A DNA stretch of 64,000 nucleotides, from contig JAXCGZ010009856.1 in NCBI GenBank assembly GCA_037179515.1, forward strand, positions 1 to 64,000, in the 5' to 3' direction. A program made the translations under genes and the position numbers. The notes under the pieces were generated by a model. That model was not told the origin of the DNA. It worked only from the letters and a program-made list of their open reading frames with translations, and did no database searches. Below, in pieces: positions 25,953-41,800 of the stretch (the stretch's first letter is position 1; every line of letters starts with the position of its first letter). Origin of the DNA: Halocaridina rubra. Its lineage: Eukaryota > Arthropoda > Malacostraca > Decapoda > Atyidae.

Positions 25953-28900
25953 TACACGGACCGGGACTCGAACCTAGGACTTATGATTACTAAGTCAAGG
26001 CACTACCACTACACCACAGAAGGTTAAAAGGAATCCAACCTTATAGCTTATATCTGCCATACTTAGGAATGAACGCATTCTAACTGAATGCCACTATAAT
26101 GTTCATATTACAGATTCCCCAACCTCATTCGTGGCTTCATTTTAGCATTTATTTCAATTCCCAATCTCATTCGGGCCATGAAATGATCTATTAAGTACAA
26201 TACATATGTGAAAACATGAATCATTTCTTACCCCGACCGTTACTCGAACCTAGGACTTATGATTACTAAGTCAAGGCGCTACCACTACACCACAGAAGGT
26301 TAAAAGGAATCCAACCTTATAGCTTATATCTGCTATACTTAGGAATGAATGCATTCTAACTGAATGCCACTATGTTCATATGACAGATTCCCCAACCTCA
26401 CTCGTGGTTTCATTTTAGCATTTAATTCAATTCCCAATCTCACTCGGGCCATGAAATAATCTATTAAGCACATTACATATGTGAAAACATGAATCATTTT
26501 TTACCCCGCCCGGAACTCGAACCTAGGACTTGTGATTACTATGTCAAGGCGCTACCACTACACCACAGAAGGTTAAAAGGAATCCAACCTTATAGCTTAT
26601 ATCTGCTATACTTAGGAATGAACGCATTTTAACTGAATGCCACTATGTTCATATTACAGATTCCAAAGCCTTACCCATGGCTTCATTTTAGCATTTAATT
26701 CAATTCCCAATCTCATTCGGGCCATGAAATAATCTGTTAAGCACATTACATATGTGAAAAAATGAATCATTTCTTACCCCGACCGGGACTCGAACCTAGG
26801 ACTTATGATTACTAAGTCAAGGCACTACCACTACACCACAGAAGGTTAAAAGGAATCCAACCTTATAGCTTATATCTGCTATACTTTGGAATGAACGCAT
26901 TCTAACTGAATGCCACTATGTTCATATTACAGATTCCCCAACCTCACTAGCGGCTTCATTTTAGCATTTAATTCAATTCCCATTCTCATTCGGGCCATAA
27001 AATAATCTGTTAAGCACATTACATATGTGAAAACATGAATCATTTTTTACCCCGACTGGGACTCGAACATAGGACTTATGATTACTAAGTCAAGGCGCTA
27101 CCACTACACCACAGAAGGTTAAAAGGAATCCAACCTTGTAGCTTATATCTGCTATACTTAGGAATAACCGCATTCTAATTGAATGCCACTGTGTTCATAT
27201 TACATATTCCCCAACCTCACTCGTGGCTTCATTTTAGCATTTAATTCAATTCCAATCTCATTCGAGCCATAAAATAATCTATTAAGCACATTTCATATGT
27301 GAAAACATGAATCATTTTTTACCCCGACTGGGACTCGAACCTAGGACTTATGATTACTAAGTCAAAGCGCTACCACTACACCACAGAAGGTTAAAAGGAA
27401 TCCAACCTTATAGCTTATATATGCTATACTTAGGAATGAACGCATTCTAACTGAATGCCACTATGTTCATATTACAGATTTCCCAACCTCAATCGTGGCT
27501 TCATTTTAGCATTTAATTCAATTCCCAATCTCATTCGGGCCATGAAATAATCTATTAAGCACATTACATAAGTGAAAACATGAATCATATTTTACCCCGA
27601 CCGGGACTCGAACCTAGGACTTGTGATTACTAAGTCAATGCGCTACCACTACACCATAGAAGGTTAAAAGGAATCCAACCTTATAGCTTATATCTGTTAT
27701 ACTTAGGAATGAATGCATTCTAACTAAATGCAACTATGTTCATAATACAGATTCCCCAACCTCACTCGTGGCTTCATTTTAGCATTTAAGTCAATTCCCA
27801 ATCTCATTCGGGCCATGAAATAATCTATTAAGCAAATTACATATGTGAAAACATGAAATATTTTTTACACCGACCGGGACTCGAACCTAGGACTTATGAT
27901 TACTAAGTCAAGGCACTACCACTACACCACAGAAGCTTAAAAGGAATCCAACCTTATAATTTACATCTGCTATACTTAGGAATGAACGCATTCTAACTGA
28001 ATGCCACTATAATGTTCATATTACAGATTCCCCAACCTCACTCGTGGTTTCATTTTAGCATTTAATTCAATTCCCAATCTCATTCGGGCCATGAAATAAT
28101 CTATTAAGCACATTACATATGTGAAAACATGAATCATTTTTCACCCCGACCGGGACTCGAACCTAGAACTTATGATTACTAAGTCAAGGCACTACCACTA
28201 CACCACAGAAGCTTAAAAGGAATCCAACCTTATAGCTTATATCTGCTATACTTAGGAAGAAACGCATTCTAACTGAATGCCACTATGTTCATATTACAGA
28301 TTCCCCAACCTCACTCATGGCATCATTTTAGCATTTAATTCAATTCCCAATCTCATTCGGGCCATGAAATAATCTATTAAGCACATTACATATGTGAAAA
28401 CATGAATCATTTTTCACTTCGACCGGGACTCGAACCTAGGACTTATGATTACTAAATCAAGGCGCTACCACTACACCACAGAAGGTTAAAAGGAATCCAA
28501 CCTTATAGCTTATATCTGCTATACTTAGGAATGAATGCATTCTAACTGAATACCACTATGTTTATATTACAGATTCCCCAGCCTCACTCGTTGCTTCATT
28601 TTAGCATTTAATTCAATTCCCAATCTCATTCGGGCCATGAAATAATCTATTAAGCACATTACATATGTGAAAACATGAATCATTTTTTACCAAAACCGGG
28701 ACTCGAACCTAGGGCTTTTGATTACTAAGTCAAGGCTCTACCACTACACCACAAAAGGTTAAAAGGAATCCAACCTAAAAGCTTACATCTGCTATACTTA
28801 GGAATGAACGCATTCTAACTGAATGCCACTATGTTCATATTACAGATTCCCCAAACTAACTCGTGGCTTCATTTTAGCATTTAATTCAATTCCCAATCTC

Positions 28901-30597
28901 ATTCGGGCCATGAAATAATCTATTAAGCACATTACATATGTGAAAACATGAATCATATTTTACCCCGACCGGGACTCGAACCTAGGACTTATGATTACTA
29001 AGTCAAGGCGCTAACACTACACCACAGAAGGTTAAAAGGAATCCAACCTTATAGCTTATATCTGCTATACTTAGGAATGACCGCATTCTAACTGAATGCC
29101 ACTATGTTCATATTACAGATTCCCCAACCTCACTCGTGGCTTCATTTTAGCATTTAATTCAATTCCCAATCTCATTCGGGCCATGAAACAATCTATTAAG
29201 CACATTACATATATGAAAACATGAATCGTTTTTAACCCTGACAGGGACTCGAACCTAGGACTTATGATTACTAAGTCAAGGCGCTACCACTACACCACAG
29301 AAGGTTAAAAGGAATCCAACCTTATAACTTATATCTGCTATACTTAGGAATGAACGCATTCTAACTGAATGCCACTATGTTCATATTACAGATTCCCCAA
29401 CCTCATTCGTGGCTTCATTTTAGCATTTAATTCAATTCCCAATCTCATTCGGGCCATGAAGTAATCTATTAAGTACATTACATATGTGAAAACATGAATC
29501 ATTTTTTACCCCGACCGGGACGCGAACCTAGGACTTATGATTACTAAGTCAAGGCGCTACCACTACACCACAGAAGGTTAAAAGGAATCCAACCTTATAG
29601 CTTATTTCTGCTATACTTAGGAATGAACGCATTCTAACTGAATGCCACTATGTTCATATTACAGATTCCCCAACCTCACTCGTGGCTCCATTTTAGCATT
29701 TAATTCAATTCCCAATCTCATTCGGGCCATGAAATAATCTATTAGGCACATTACATATGTGAAAACATGAATCATTTTTTACCAAAACCGGGACTCGAAC
29801 CTAGGGCTTATGATTACTAAGTCAAGGCGCTACCACTACACCACAGAAGGTTAAAAGGAAGACAACCTTGTATCTTATATCTGCTATACTTAGGAATGAA
29901 CGCATTCTAACTGAATGCCACTATGTTCATATTACAGATTCCCCAACCTCACTCGTGCCTTCATTTTAGTATTTAATTCAATTCCCAATCTCATTCGATC
30001 CATGAAATAATCTATTAAGCACATTACATATGTGAAAACATGAATCATTTTTTATCCCAACCGGACTCGAACCTAGGACTTATGATTACTAAGTCAAGGC
30101 GCTACCACTACACCACAGAAGCTTAAAAGGAATCCAACCTTATAGCTTATATCTGCTATACTTAGGAATGAACGCATTCTAACTGAATGCCACTATGTTC
30201 ATATTACAGATTCCCCAACCTCACTCGTGGCTTCATTTTAGCATTTAATTCAATTCCCAATCTCATTCGGGCCATGAAATAATCTATTAAGCACATTACA
30301 TATGTGAAAACATGAATCATATCTTACCCTGACCGGGACTCGAACCTAGTACTTATGATTACTAAGTCAAGGCGCTACCACTACACCACAGAAGGTTAAA
30401 AGGAATCCAACCTTATAGCTTATATCTGCTATACTTAGGAATGAATGCATTCAAACTGAATGCCACTATGTTCATATTACAGATTCCCCAACCTCACTCC
30501 TGGCTTCATTTTAGCATTTAATTCAATTCCCAATCTCATTCGGGACATGAAATAATCTATTAAGCACATTACATATGTGAAAACATGTATCATTTTT
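25953..30597. repeat. 17-monomer higher-order unit, copy 1 (4645 bp)
   Basis: Markers at 25953 (tacacgg), 26056 (tgccat), 26669 (ccttaccc), 26946 (actagcgg), 27163 (aataaccg), 27784 (atttaag) and 29226 (tcgttttt) all recur exactly 4645 bp later. A constant offset across the whole unit means no net indel between the copies. The few differences are mostly single substitutions. Confidence 0.95.
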
Positions 30598-33500
30598 TAC
30601 ACGGACCGGGACTCGAACCTAGGACTTATGATTACTAAGTCAAGGCACTACCACTACACCACAGAAGGTTAAAAGGAATCCAACCTTATAGCTTATATCT
30701 GCCATACTTAGGAATGAACGCATTCTAACTGAATGCCACTATAATGTTCATATTACAGATTCCCCAACCTCATTCGTGGCTTCATTTTAGCATTTATTTC
30801 AATTCCCAATCTCATTCGGGCCATGAAATGATCTATTAAGTACAATACATATGTGAAAACATGAATCATTTCTTACCCCGACCGGGACTCGAACCTAGGA
30901 CTTATGATTACTAAGTCAAGGCGCTTCCACTACACCACAGAAGGTTAAAAGGAATCCAACCTTATAGCTTATATCTGCTATACTTAGGAATGAATGCATT
31001 CTAACTGAATGCCACTATGTTCATATGACAGATTCCCCAACCTCACTCGTGGTTTCATTTTAGCATTTAATTCAATTCCCAATCTCACTCGGGCCATGAA
31101 ATAATCTATTAAGCACATTACATATGTGAATACATGAATCATTTTTTACCCCGCCCGGAACTCGAACCTAGGACTTGTGATTACTAAGTCAAGGCGCTAC
31201 CACTACACCACAGAAGCTTAAAAGGAATCCAACCTTATAGCTTATATCTGCTATACTTAGGAATGAACGCATTTTAACTGAATGCCACTATGTTCATATT
31301 ACAGATTCCAAAGCCTTACCCATGGCTTCATTTTAGCATTTAATTCAATTCCCAATCTCATTCGGATAATGAAATAATCTATTAAGCACATTACATATGT
31401 GAAAACATGAATCATTTCTTACCCCGACCGGGACTCGAACCTAGGACTTATGATTACTAAGTCAAGGCACTACCACTACACCACAGAAGGTTAAAAGGAA
31501 TCCAACCTTATAGCTTATATCTGCTATACTTAGGAATGAACGCATTCTAACTGAATGCCACTATGTTCATATTACAGATTCCCCAACCTCACTAGCGGCT
31601 TCATTTTAGCATTTAATTCAATTCCCATTCTCATTCGGGCCATAAAATAATCTGTTAAGCACATTACATATGTGAAAACATGAATCATTTTTTACCCCGA
31701 CTGGGACTCGAACATAGGACTTATGATTACTAAGTCAAGGCGCTACCACTACACCACAGAAGGTTAAAAGGAATCCAACCTTGCAGCTTATATCTGCTAT
31801 ACTTAGGAATAACCGCATTCTAATTGAATGCCACTGTGTTCATATTACAGATTCCCCAACCTCACTCGTGGCTTCATTTTAGCATTTAATTCAATTCCAA
31901 TCTCATTCGAGCCATAAAATAATCTATTAAGCACATTTCATATGTGAAAACATGAATCATTTTTTACCCCGTCTGGGACTCGAACCTAGGACTTATGATT
32001 ACTAAGTCAAGGCGCTACCACTACACCACAGAAGGTTAAAAGGAATCCAACCTTATAGCTTATATATGCTATACTTAGGAATGAACGCATTCTAACTGAA
32101 TGCCACTATGTTCATATTACAGATTTCCCAACCTCACTCGTGGCTTCATTTTAGCATTTAATTCAATTCCCAATCTCATTCGGGCCATGAAATAATCTAT
32201 TAAGCACATTACATAAGTGAAAACATGAATCATATTTTACCCCGACCGGGACTCGAACCTAGGACTTGTGATTACTAAGTCAAGGCGCTACCACTACACC
32301 ATAGAAGGTTAAAAGGAATCCAACCTTATAGCTTATATCTGTTATACTTAGGAATGAATGCATTCTAACTAAATGCAACTATGTTCATAATACAGATTCC
32401 CCAACCTCACTCGTGGCTTCATTTTAGCATTTAAGTCAATTCCCAATCTCATTCGGGCCATGAAATAATCTATTAAGCAAATTACATATGTGAAAACATG
32501 AAATATTTTTTACACCGACCGGGACTCGAACCTAGGACTTATGATTACTAAGTCAAGGCACTACCACTACACCACAGAAGCTTAAAAGGAATCCAACCTT
32601 ATAATTTACATCTGCTATACTTAGGAATGAACGCATTCTAACTGAATGCCACTATAATGTTCATATTACAGATTCCCCAACCTCACTCGTGGTTTCATTT
32701 TAGCATTTAATTCAATTCCCAATCTCATTCGGGCCATGAAATAATCTATTAAGCACATTACATATGTGAAAACTTGAATCATTTTTCACCCCGACCGGGA
32801 CTCGAACCTAGAACTTATGATTACTAAGTCAAGGCACTACCACTACACCACAGAAGCTTAAAAGGAATCCAACCTTATAGCTTATATCTGCTATACTTAG
32901 GAAGAAACGCATTCTAACTGAATGCCACTATGTTCATATTACAGATTCCCCAACCTCACTCATGGCATCATTTTAGCATTTAATTCAATTCCCAATCTCA
33001 TTCGGGCCATGAAATAATCTATTAAGCACATTACATATGTGAAAACATGAATCATTTTTTACTTCGACCGGGACTCGAACCTAGGACTTATGATTACTAA
33101 ATCAAGGCGCTACCACTACACCACAGAAGGTTAAAAGGAATCCAACCTTATAGCTTATATCTGCTATACTTAGGAATGAATGCATTCTAACTGAATACCA
33201 CTATGTTTATATTACAGATTCCTCAGCCTCACTCGTTGCTTCATTTTAGCATTTAATTCAATTCCCAATCTCATTCGGGCCATGAAATAATCTATTAAGC
33301 ACATTACATATGTGAAAACATGAATCATTTTTTACCAAAACCGGGACTCGAACCTAGGGCTTATGATTACTAAGTCAAGGCGCTACAACTACACCACAAA
33401 AGGTTAAAAGGAATCCAACCTAAAAGCTTACATCTGCTATACTTAGGAATGAACGCATTCTAACTGAATGCCACTATGTTCATATTACAGATTCCCCAAA

Positions 33501-35242
33501 CTAACTCGTGGCTTCATTTTAGCATTTAATTCAATTCCCAATCTCATTCGGGCCATGAAATAATCTATTAAGCACATTACATATGTGAAAACATGAATCA
33601 TATTTTACCCCGACCGGGACTCGAACCTAGGACTTATGATTACTAAGTCAAGGCGCTAACACTACACCACAGAAGGTTAAAAGGAATCCAACCTTATAGC
33701 TTATATCTGCTATACTTAGGAATGACCGCATTCTAACTGAATGCCACTATGTTCATATTACAGATTCCCCAACCTCACTCGTGGCTTCATTTTAGCATTT
33801 AATTCAATTCCCAATCTCATTCGGGCCATGAAACAATCTAATAAGCACATTACATATATGAAAACATGAATCGTTTTTAACCCTGACAGGGACTCGAACC
33901 TAGGACTTATGATTACTAAGTCAAGGCGCTACCACTACACCACAGAAGGTTAAAAGGAATCCAACCTTATAACTTATATCTGCTATACTTAGGAATGAAC
34001 GCATTCTAACTGAATGCCACTATGTTCATATTACAGATTCCCCAACCTCATTCGTGGCTTCATTTTAGCATTTAATTCAATTCCCAATCTCATTCGGGCC
34101 ATGAAGTAATCTATTAAGTACATTACATATGTGAAAACATGAATCATTTTTTACCCCGACCGGGACGCGAACCTAGGACTTATGATTACTAAGTCAAGGC
34201 GCTACCACTACACCACAGAAGGTTAAAAGGAATCCAACCTTATAGCTTATTTCTGCTATACTTAGGAATGAACGCATTCTAACTGAATGCCACTATGTTC
34301 ATATTACAGATTCCCCAACCTCACTCGTGGCTTCATTTTAGCATTTAATTCAATTCCCAATCTCATTCGGGCCATGAAATAATCTATTAGGCACATTACA
34401 TATGTGAAAACATGAATCATTTTTTACCAAAACCGGGACTCGAACCTAGGGCTTATGATTACTAAGCCAAGGCGCTACCACTACACCACAGAAGGTTAAA
34501 AGGAAGACAACCTTGTATCTTATATCTGCTATACTTAGGAATGAACGCATTCTAACTGAATGCCACTATGTTCATATTACAGATTCCCCAACCTCACTCG
34601 TGGCTTCATTTTAGTATTTAATTCAATTCCCAATCTCATTCGATCCATGAAATAATCTATTAAGCACATTACATATGTGAAAACATGAATCATTTTTTAT
34701 CCCAACCGGACTCGAACCTAGGACTTATGATTACTAAGTCAAGGCCCTACCACTACACCACAGAAGCTTAAAAGGAATCCAACCTTATAGCTTATATCTG
34801 CTATACTTAGGAATGAACGCATTCTAACTGAATGCCACTATGTTCATATTACAGATTCCCCAACCTCACTCGTGGCTTCATTTTAGCATTTAATTCAATT
34901 CCCAATCTCATTCGGGCCATGAAATAATCTATTAAGCACATTACATATGTGAAAACATGAATCATATCTTACCCTGACCGGGACTCGAACCTAGTACTTA
35001 TGATTACTAAGTCAAGGCGCTACCAATACACCACAGAAGGTTAAAAGGAATCCAACCTTATAGCTTATATCTGCTATACTTAGGAATGAATGCATTCAAA
35101 CTGAATGCCACTATGTTCATATTACAGATTCCCCAACCTCACTCGTGGCTTCATTTTAGCATTTAATTCAATTCCCAATCTCATTCGGGACATGAAATAA
35201 TCTATTAAGCACATTACATATGTGAAAACATGTATCATTTTT
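30598..35242. repeat. 17-monomer higher-order unit, copy 2 (4645 bp)
   Basis: This directly follows copy 1 and matches it along its length. Matching continues only to about 35300; there 'gaaggtt' and 'tgccatac' in copy 1's continuation face 'gaagctt' and 'tgctatac'. Confidence 0.95.
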
Positions 35243-37979
35243 TACACGGACCGGGACTCGAACCTAGGACTTATGATTACTAAGTCAAGGCACTACCACT
35301 ACACCACAGAAGCTTAAAAGGAATCCAACCTTATAGCTTATATCTGCTATACTTAGGAATGAACTCATTCTAACTGAATGCCACTATGTTCATATTACAG
35401 ATTCCCCAACCTCGCTCATGGCATCATTTTAGCATTTAATTTAATTCCCAATCTCATTCGGGCCATGAAATAATCTATTAAGCACATTACATATATGAAA
35501 ACATGAATTGTTTTTTACCCCGACCGGGACTCGAACCTAGGAATTATGATTACTAAGTCAAGGCGCTACCACTACACCACAAAAGGTTAAAAGGAATCCA
35601 ACCTAAAAGCTTACATCTGCTATACTTAGGAATGAACGCATTCTAACTGAATGCCACTATGTTCATATTACAGATTCCCCAAACTAACTCGTGGCTTCAT
35701 TTTAGCATTTAATTCAATTCCCAATCTCGTTCGGGCCATGAAATAATCTATTAAGCACATTACATATGTGAAAACATGAATCATATTTTACCACGACCGG
35801 GACTCGAACCTAGGACTTATGATTACTAAGTCAAGGCGCTAACACTACACCACAGAAGGTTAAAAGGAATCCAACCTTATAGCTTATATCGGCTATACTT
35901 AGGAATGACCGCATTCTAACTGAATGCCACTATGTTGATATTACAGATTCCCCAACCTCACTCGTGGCTTCATTTTAGCATTTAATTCAATTCCCAATCT
36001 CATTCGGGCCATGAAATAATCTAATAAGCACATTACATATGTGAAAACATGAATCGTTTTTAACCCTGACAAGGACTCGAACCTAGGACTTATGATTACT
36101 AAGTCAAGGCGCTACCACTACACCACAGAAGGTTAAAAGGAATCCAACCTTATAACTTATATCTGCTATACTTAGAAATGAACGCATTCTAACTGAATGC
36201 CACTATGTTCATATTACAGATTCCCCAATCTCATTCGTGGCTTCATTTTAGCATTTAATTCAGTTCCCAATCTCATTCGGGCCACGAAGTAATCTATTAA
36301 GTACATTACATATGTGAAAACATGAATCATTTTTTACCCCTACCGGGACTCGAACCTAGGACTTATGATTACTAAGTCAAGGCGCTACCACTACACCACA
36401 GAAGGTTAAAAGGAATCCAACCTTATAGCTTATATCTGCTATACTTAGGAATGAACGCATTCTAACTGAATGCCACTATGTTCATATTACAGATTCCCCA
36501 ACCTCACTCGTGGCTTCATTTTAGCATTTAATTCAATTCCCAATCTCATTCGGGACATGAAATAATCTATTAGGCACATTACATATGTGAAAACATGAAT
36601 CATTTTTTACCAAAACCGGGACTCGAACCTAGGGCTAATGATTACTAAGTCAAGGCCCTACCACTACACCACAGAAGGTTAAAAGGAATCCAACCTTGTA
36701 GCTTATATCTGCTATACTTAGGAATGAACGCATTCTAACTGAATGCCACTATGTTCATATTACAGATTCCCCAATCTCATTCGTGGCTTCATTTTAGCAT
36801 TTAATTCAATTCCCAATCTCATTCGATCCATGAAATAATCTATTAAGCACATTACATATGTGAAAACATGAATCATTTTTTACCCCTACCGGGACTCGAA
36901 CCTAGGACTTGTGATTACTAAGTCAAGGCGCTACCACTACACCATAGAAGGTTAAAAGGAATCCAACCTTATAGCTTATATCTGTTATACTTAGGAATGA
37001 ATGCATTCTAACTAAATGCAACTTTGTTCATAATACACATTCCCCAACCTCACTCGTGGCTTCATTTTAGCATTTAAGTCAATTCCCAATCTCATTCGGG
37101 CCATGAAATAATCTCTTAAGCACAATACATATGTGAAAACATGAATCATTTTTTACCCCGACCTGGTACTCGAACCTAGGACTTATGATTACTAAGTCAA
37201 GGCACTACCACTACACCACAGAAGCTTGAAAGGAATCCAACCTTATAATTTACATCTGCTATACTTAGGAATGAACGCATTCTAACTGAATGCCACTATA
37301 ATGTTCATATTACAGATTCCCCAACCTCACTCGTGGTTTCATTTTAGCATTTAATTCAATTCCCAATCTCATTCGGGCCATGAAATAATCTATTAAGCAC
37401 AATACATATGTGAAAACATGAATCATTTTTTACCCCGACCTGGTACTCGAACCTAGGACTTATGATTACTAAGTCAAGGCGCTACCACTACACCACTGAA
37501 GGTTAAAAGGAATCCAACCTTATAGCTTATATCTGTTATACTTAGGAATGAATGCATTCTAACTGATGGCCACTATGTTCATATTACAGATTCCCCAACC
37601 TCACTCGTGGCTTCATTTTAGCATTTAATTCAATTCCCAATCTCATTCGGGCCATGAAATAATCTATTAAGCACAATACATATGTGAAAACATGAATCAT
37701 TTTTTACCCCGACCTGGTACTCGAACCTAGGACTTATGATTACTAAGTCAAGGCGCTACCACTACACCACAGAAGGTTAAAAGGAATCCAACCTTATAGC
37801 TTATATCTGTTATACTTAGGAATGAATGCATTCTAACTGAATGCCACTATGTTCATATTACAGATTCCCCAGCCTCACTCGTGGCTTCATTTTAGCTTTT
37901 AAATCAATTCCCAATCTCATTCGGGCCATGAAATAATCTATTAAGCAAATTACATATGTGAAACCATGAAATTTTTTTT

Positions 37980-40900
37980 ACACCGACTGGGACTCGAACC
38001 TAGGACTTATGATTACTACGTCAATGCACTACCACTACACCACAGAAGCTTAAAAGAAATCCAACCTTATAACTTATATCTGCTATACTTAGGAATGAAC
38101 GCATTCTAACTGAATGCCACTATAATGTTCATATTACAGATTTCCCAACCTCACTCGTGGCTTCATTTTAGCATTTAATTCAACTCCCAATCTCATACGG
38201 GCCATGAAATAATCTATTAAGCACATTACATATGTGAAAACATGAATCATTTTTTACCCCGACTGGGACTCGAACCTAGGACTTATGATTACTAAGTCAA
38301 GGCACTACCACTAGACCACAGAATGTTAAAAGGAATCCAACCTTCTAGCTTATATCTGCTATACTTATGAATGAACGCATTCTAACTGAATGCCACTATG
38401 TTCATATTACAGATTTCCCAACCTCACTCGTGGTTTCATTTTAGCATTTAATTCAATTCCCAATCTCATTCGGGTCATGAAATAATCTATTAAGCACATT
38501 ACATATGTGAAAACATGAATCATTTTTTACCCCGACCGGGACTCGAACCTAGGACTTATGATTACTAAGTCAAGGCGCTACCACTACTCCACAGAAGGTT
38601 AAAAGGAATCCAACCTTATAGCTTATATCAGCTATACTTAGGAATGAACGCATCCTAACTGAATGCCACTATGTTCATATTACAGATTCCCCAACCTCAC
38701 TCGTGACTTCATTTTAGCATTTAATTTAATTCCAATCTCATTCGGGCCATGAAATAATCTATTAAGCACATTACATATGTGAAAACATGATTCATTTTTT
38801 ACTCGGATCGGTACTCGAACATAGGACTTATGATTACTAAGTCAAGACGCTACCACTATACCACAGAAGGTTAAAAAGAATCCAACCTTATAGCTTATAT
38901 CTGCTATACTTAGGAATGAATGCATTCTAACTGAATACCACTATGTTTATATTACAGATTCCCCAGTCTCACTCGTTGCTTCATTTTAGCATTTAATTCA
39001 ATTCCCAATCTCATTCGGGCCATGAAATAATCTATTAAGGACATTACATATGTGAAAACATGAATCATTTTTCACCCCGACTGGGACACGAACCTAGGAC
39101 TTATGATTACTAAGCCAAGGCACTACCACTACACCACAGAAGCTTAAAAGGAATCCAACCTTATAGCTTATATCTGCTATACTTAGGAATGAACTCATTC
39201 TAACTGAATGCCACTATGTTCATATTACAGATTCCCCAACCTCGCTCATGGCATCATTTTAGCATTTAATTTAATTCCCAATCTCATTCGGGCCATGAAA
39301 TAATCTATTAAGCACATTACATATATGAAAACATGAATTGTTTTTTACCCCGACCGGGACTCGAACCTAGGAATTATGATTACTAAGTCAAGGCGCTACC
39401 ACTACACCACAGAAGGTTAAAAGGAATCCAACCTAAAAGCTTACATCTGCTATCCTTAGGAATGAACGCATTCTAACTGAATGCCACTATGTTCATATTA
39501 CAGATTCCCCAAACTAACTCGTGGCTTCATTTTAGCATTTAATTCAATTCCCAATCTCATTCGGGCCATGAAATAATCTATTAAGCACATTACATATGTG
39601 AAAACATGAATCATATTTTACCCCGACCGGGACTCGAACCTAGGACTTATGATTACTAAGTCAAGGCGCTAACACTACACCACAGAAGGTTAAAAGGAAT
39701 CCAACCTTATAGCTTATATCTGCTATACTTAGGAATGACCGCATTCTAACTGAATGCCACTATGTTCATATTACAGATTCCCCAACCTCACTCGTGGCTT
39801 CATTTTAGCATTTAATTCAATTCCCAATCTCATTCGGGGCATGAAATAATCGAATAAGCACATTACATATATGAAAACATGAATCGTTTTTAACCCTGAC
39901 AGGGACTCGAACCTAGGGCTTATGATTACTAAGTCAAGGCGCTACCACTACACCACAGAAGGTTAAAAGGAATCCAACCTTATAACTTATATCTGCTATA
40001 CTTAGGAATGAACGCATTCTAACTGAATGCCACTATGTTCATATTACAGATTCCCCAACCTCATTCGTGGCTTCATTTTAGCATTTAATTCAATTCCCAA
40101 TCTCATTCGGGCCATGAAGTAATCTATTAAGTACATTACATATGTGAAAACATGAATCATTTTTTACCCCTACCGGGACTCGAACCTAGGACTTATGATT
40201 ACTAAGTCAAGGCGCTACCACTACACCACAGAAGGTTAAAAGGAATCCAACCTTATAGCTTATATCTGCTATACTTAGGAATGAACGCATTCTAACTGAA
40301 TGCCACTATGTTCATATTACAGATTCCCCAACCTCACTCGTGGCTTCATTTTAGCATTTAATTCAATTCCTAATCTCATTCGGGACATGAAATAATCTAT
40401 TAGGCACATTACATATGTGAAAACATGAATCATTTTTTACCAAAACCGGGACTCGAACCTAGGGCTTATGATTACTAAGTCAAGGCGCTACCACTACACC
40501 ACAGAAGGTTAAAAGGAATCCAACCTTGTAGCTTATATCTGCTATACTTAGGAATGAACGCATTCTAACTGAATGCCACTGTTCTTATTACAAATTCCCC
40601 AACCTCACTCGTGGCTTCATTTTAGCATTTAATTCAATTCCCAATCTCATTAGATCCATGAAATAATCTATTAAGCACATTACATATGTGAAAACATGAA
40701 TCATTTTTTACCCCGACCGGACTCGAACCTAGGACTTATGATTACTAAGCCAAAGCGCTACCACTACACCACAGAAGGTTAAAAGGAATCCAACCTTATA
40801 GCTTATATCTGCTATACTTAGGAATGAACGCATTCTAACTGAATGCCACTATGTTCATATTACAGATTCCCCAACCTCACTCGTGGCTTCATTTTAGCAT

Positions 40901-41800
40901 TTAATTCAATTCCCAATCTCATTCGGGCCATGAAATAATCTATTAAGCACATTACATATGTGAAAACATGAATAATTTTTTACCCCGACCGGGACTCAAA
41001 CCTAAGACTTATGATTACTAAGTCAAGGCGCTACCACTACACCACAGAAGGTTAAAAGGAATCCAACCTTATAGCTTATATCTGCTATACTTAGGAATGA
41101 ACGCATCCTAACTGAATGCCACTATGTTAATATTACAGATACCCCAACCTCACTCGTGGCTTCATTTTAGCATTTAATTCAATTCCCAATCTCATTTGGG
41201 CCATGAAATAATCTATTAAGCACATTACATATGTGAAAACATGAATCATTTTTTACCCCGACCGGGACTCGAACCTAGGACTTATGATTACTAAGTCAAG
41301 GCACTACCACTACACCACAGAAGGTTAAAAGGAATCCAACCTTATAGCTTATATCTGCTATACTTAGGAATGAACGCATTCTAACTGAAGGCCACTATGT
41401 TCATATTACAGATTCCCCAACCTCACTCGTGGCTTCATTTCAGCATATAATTCAATTCCCAATCTCATTCGGGCCATGAAATAATCTATTAAGCACAATA
41501 CATATGTGAAAACATGAATCATTTTTTACCCCGACCGGAACTCGAACCTAGGACTTATGATTACTAAGTCAAGGCGCTACCACTACACCACAGAAGGTTA
41601 GAAGGAATCCAACCTTATAGCTTATATCTGTTATACTTAGGAATGAATGCATTCTAACTGAATGCCACTATGTTCATATTACAGATTCCCCAGCCTCACT
41701 CGTGGCTTCATTTTAGCTTTTAAGTCAATTCCCAATCTCATTCGGGCCATGAAATAATCTATTAAGCAAATTACATATGTGAAAACATGAAATATTTTTT
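37980..41800. repeat. 14-monomer higher-order unit (3821 bp)
   Basis: 'acaccg' at 37980 and 41801, and 'cggatcggta' at 38804 and 42625, share an offset of 3821 bp. The 'ctagaccacagaatg' monomer and the 'aaggacatt' with 'gggacacg' monomer also recur in order. Confidence 0.85.
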
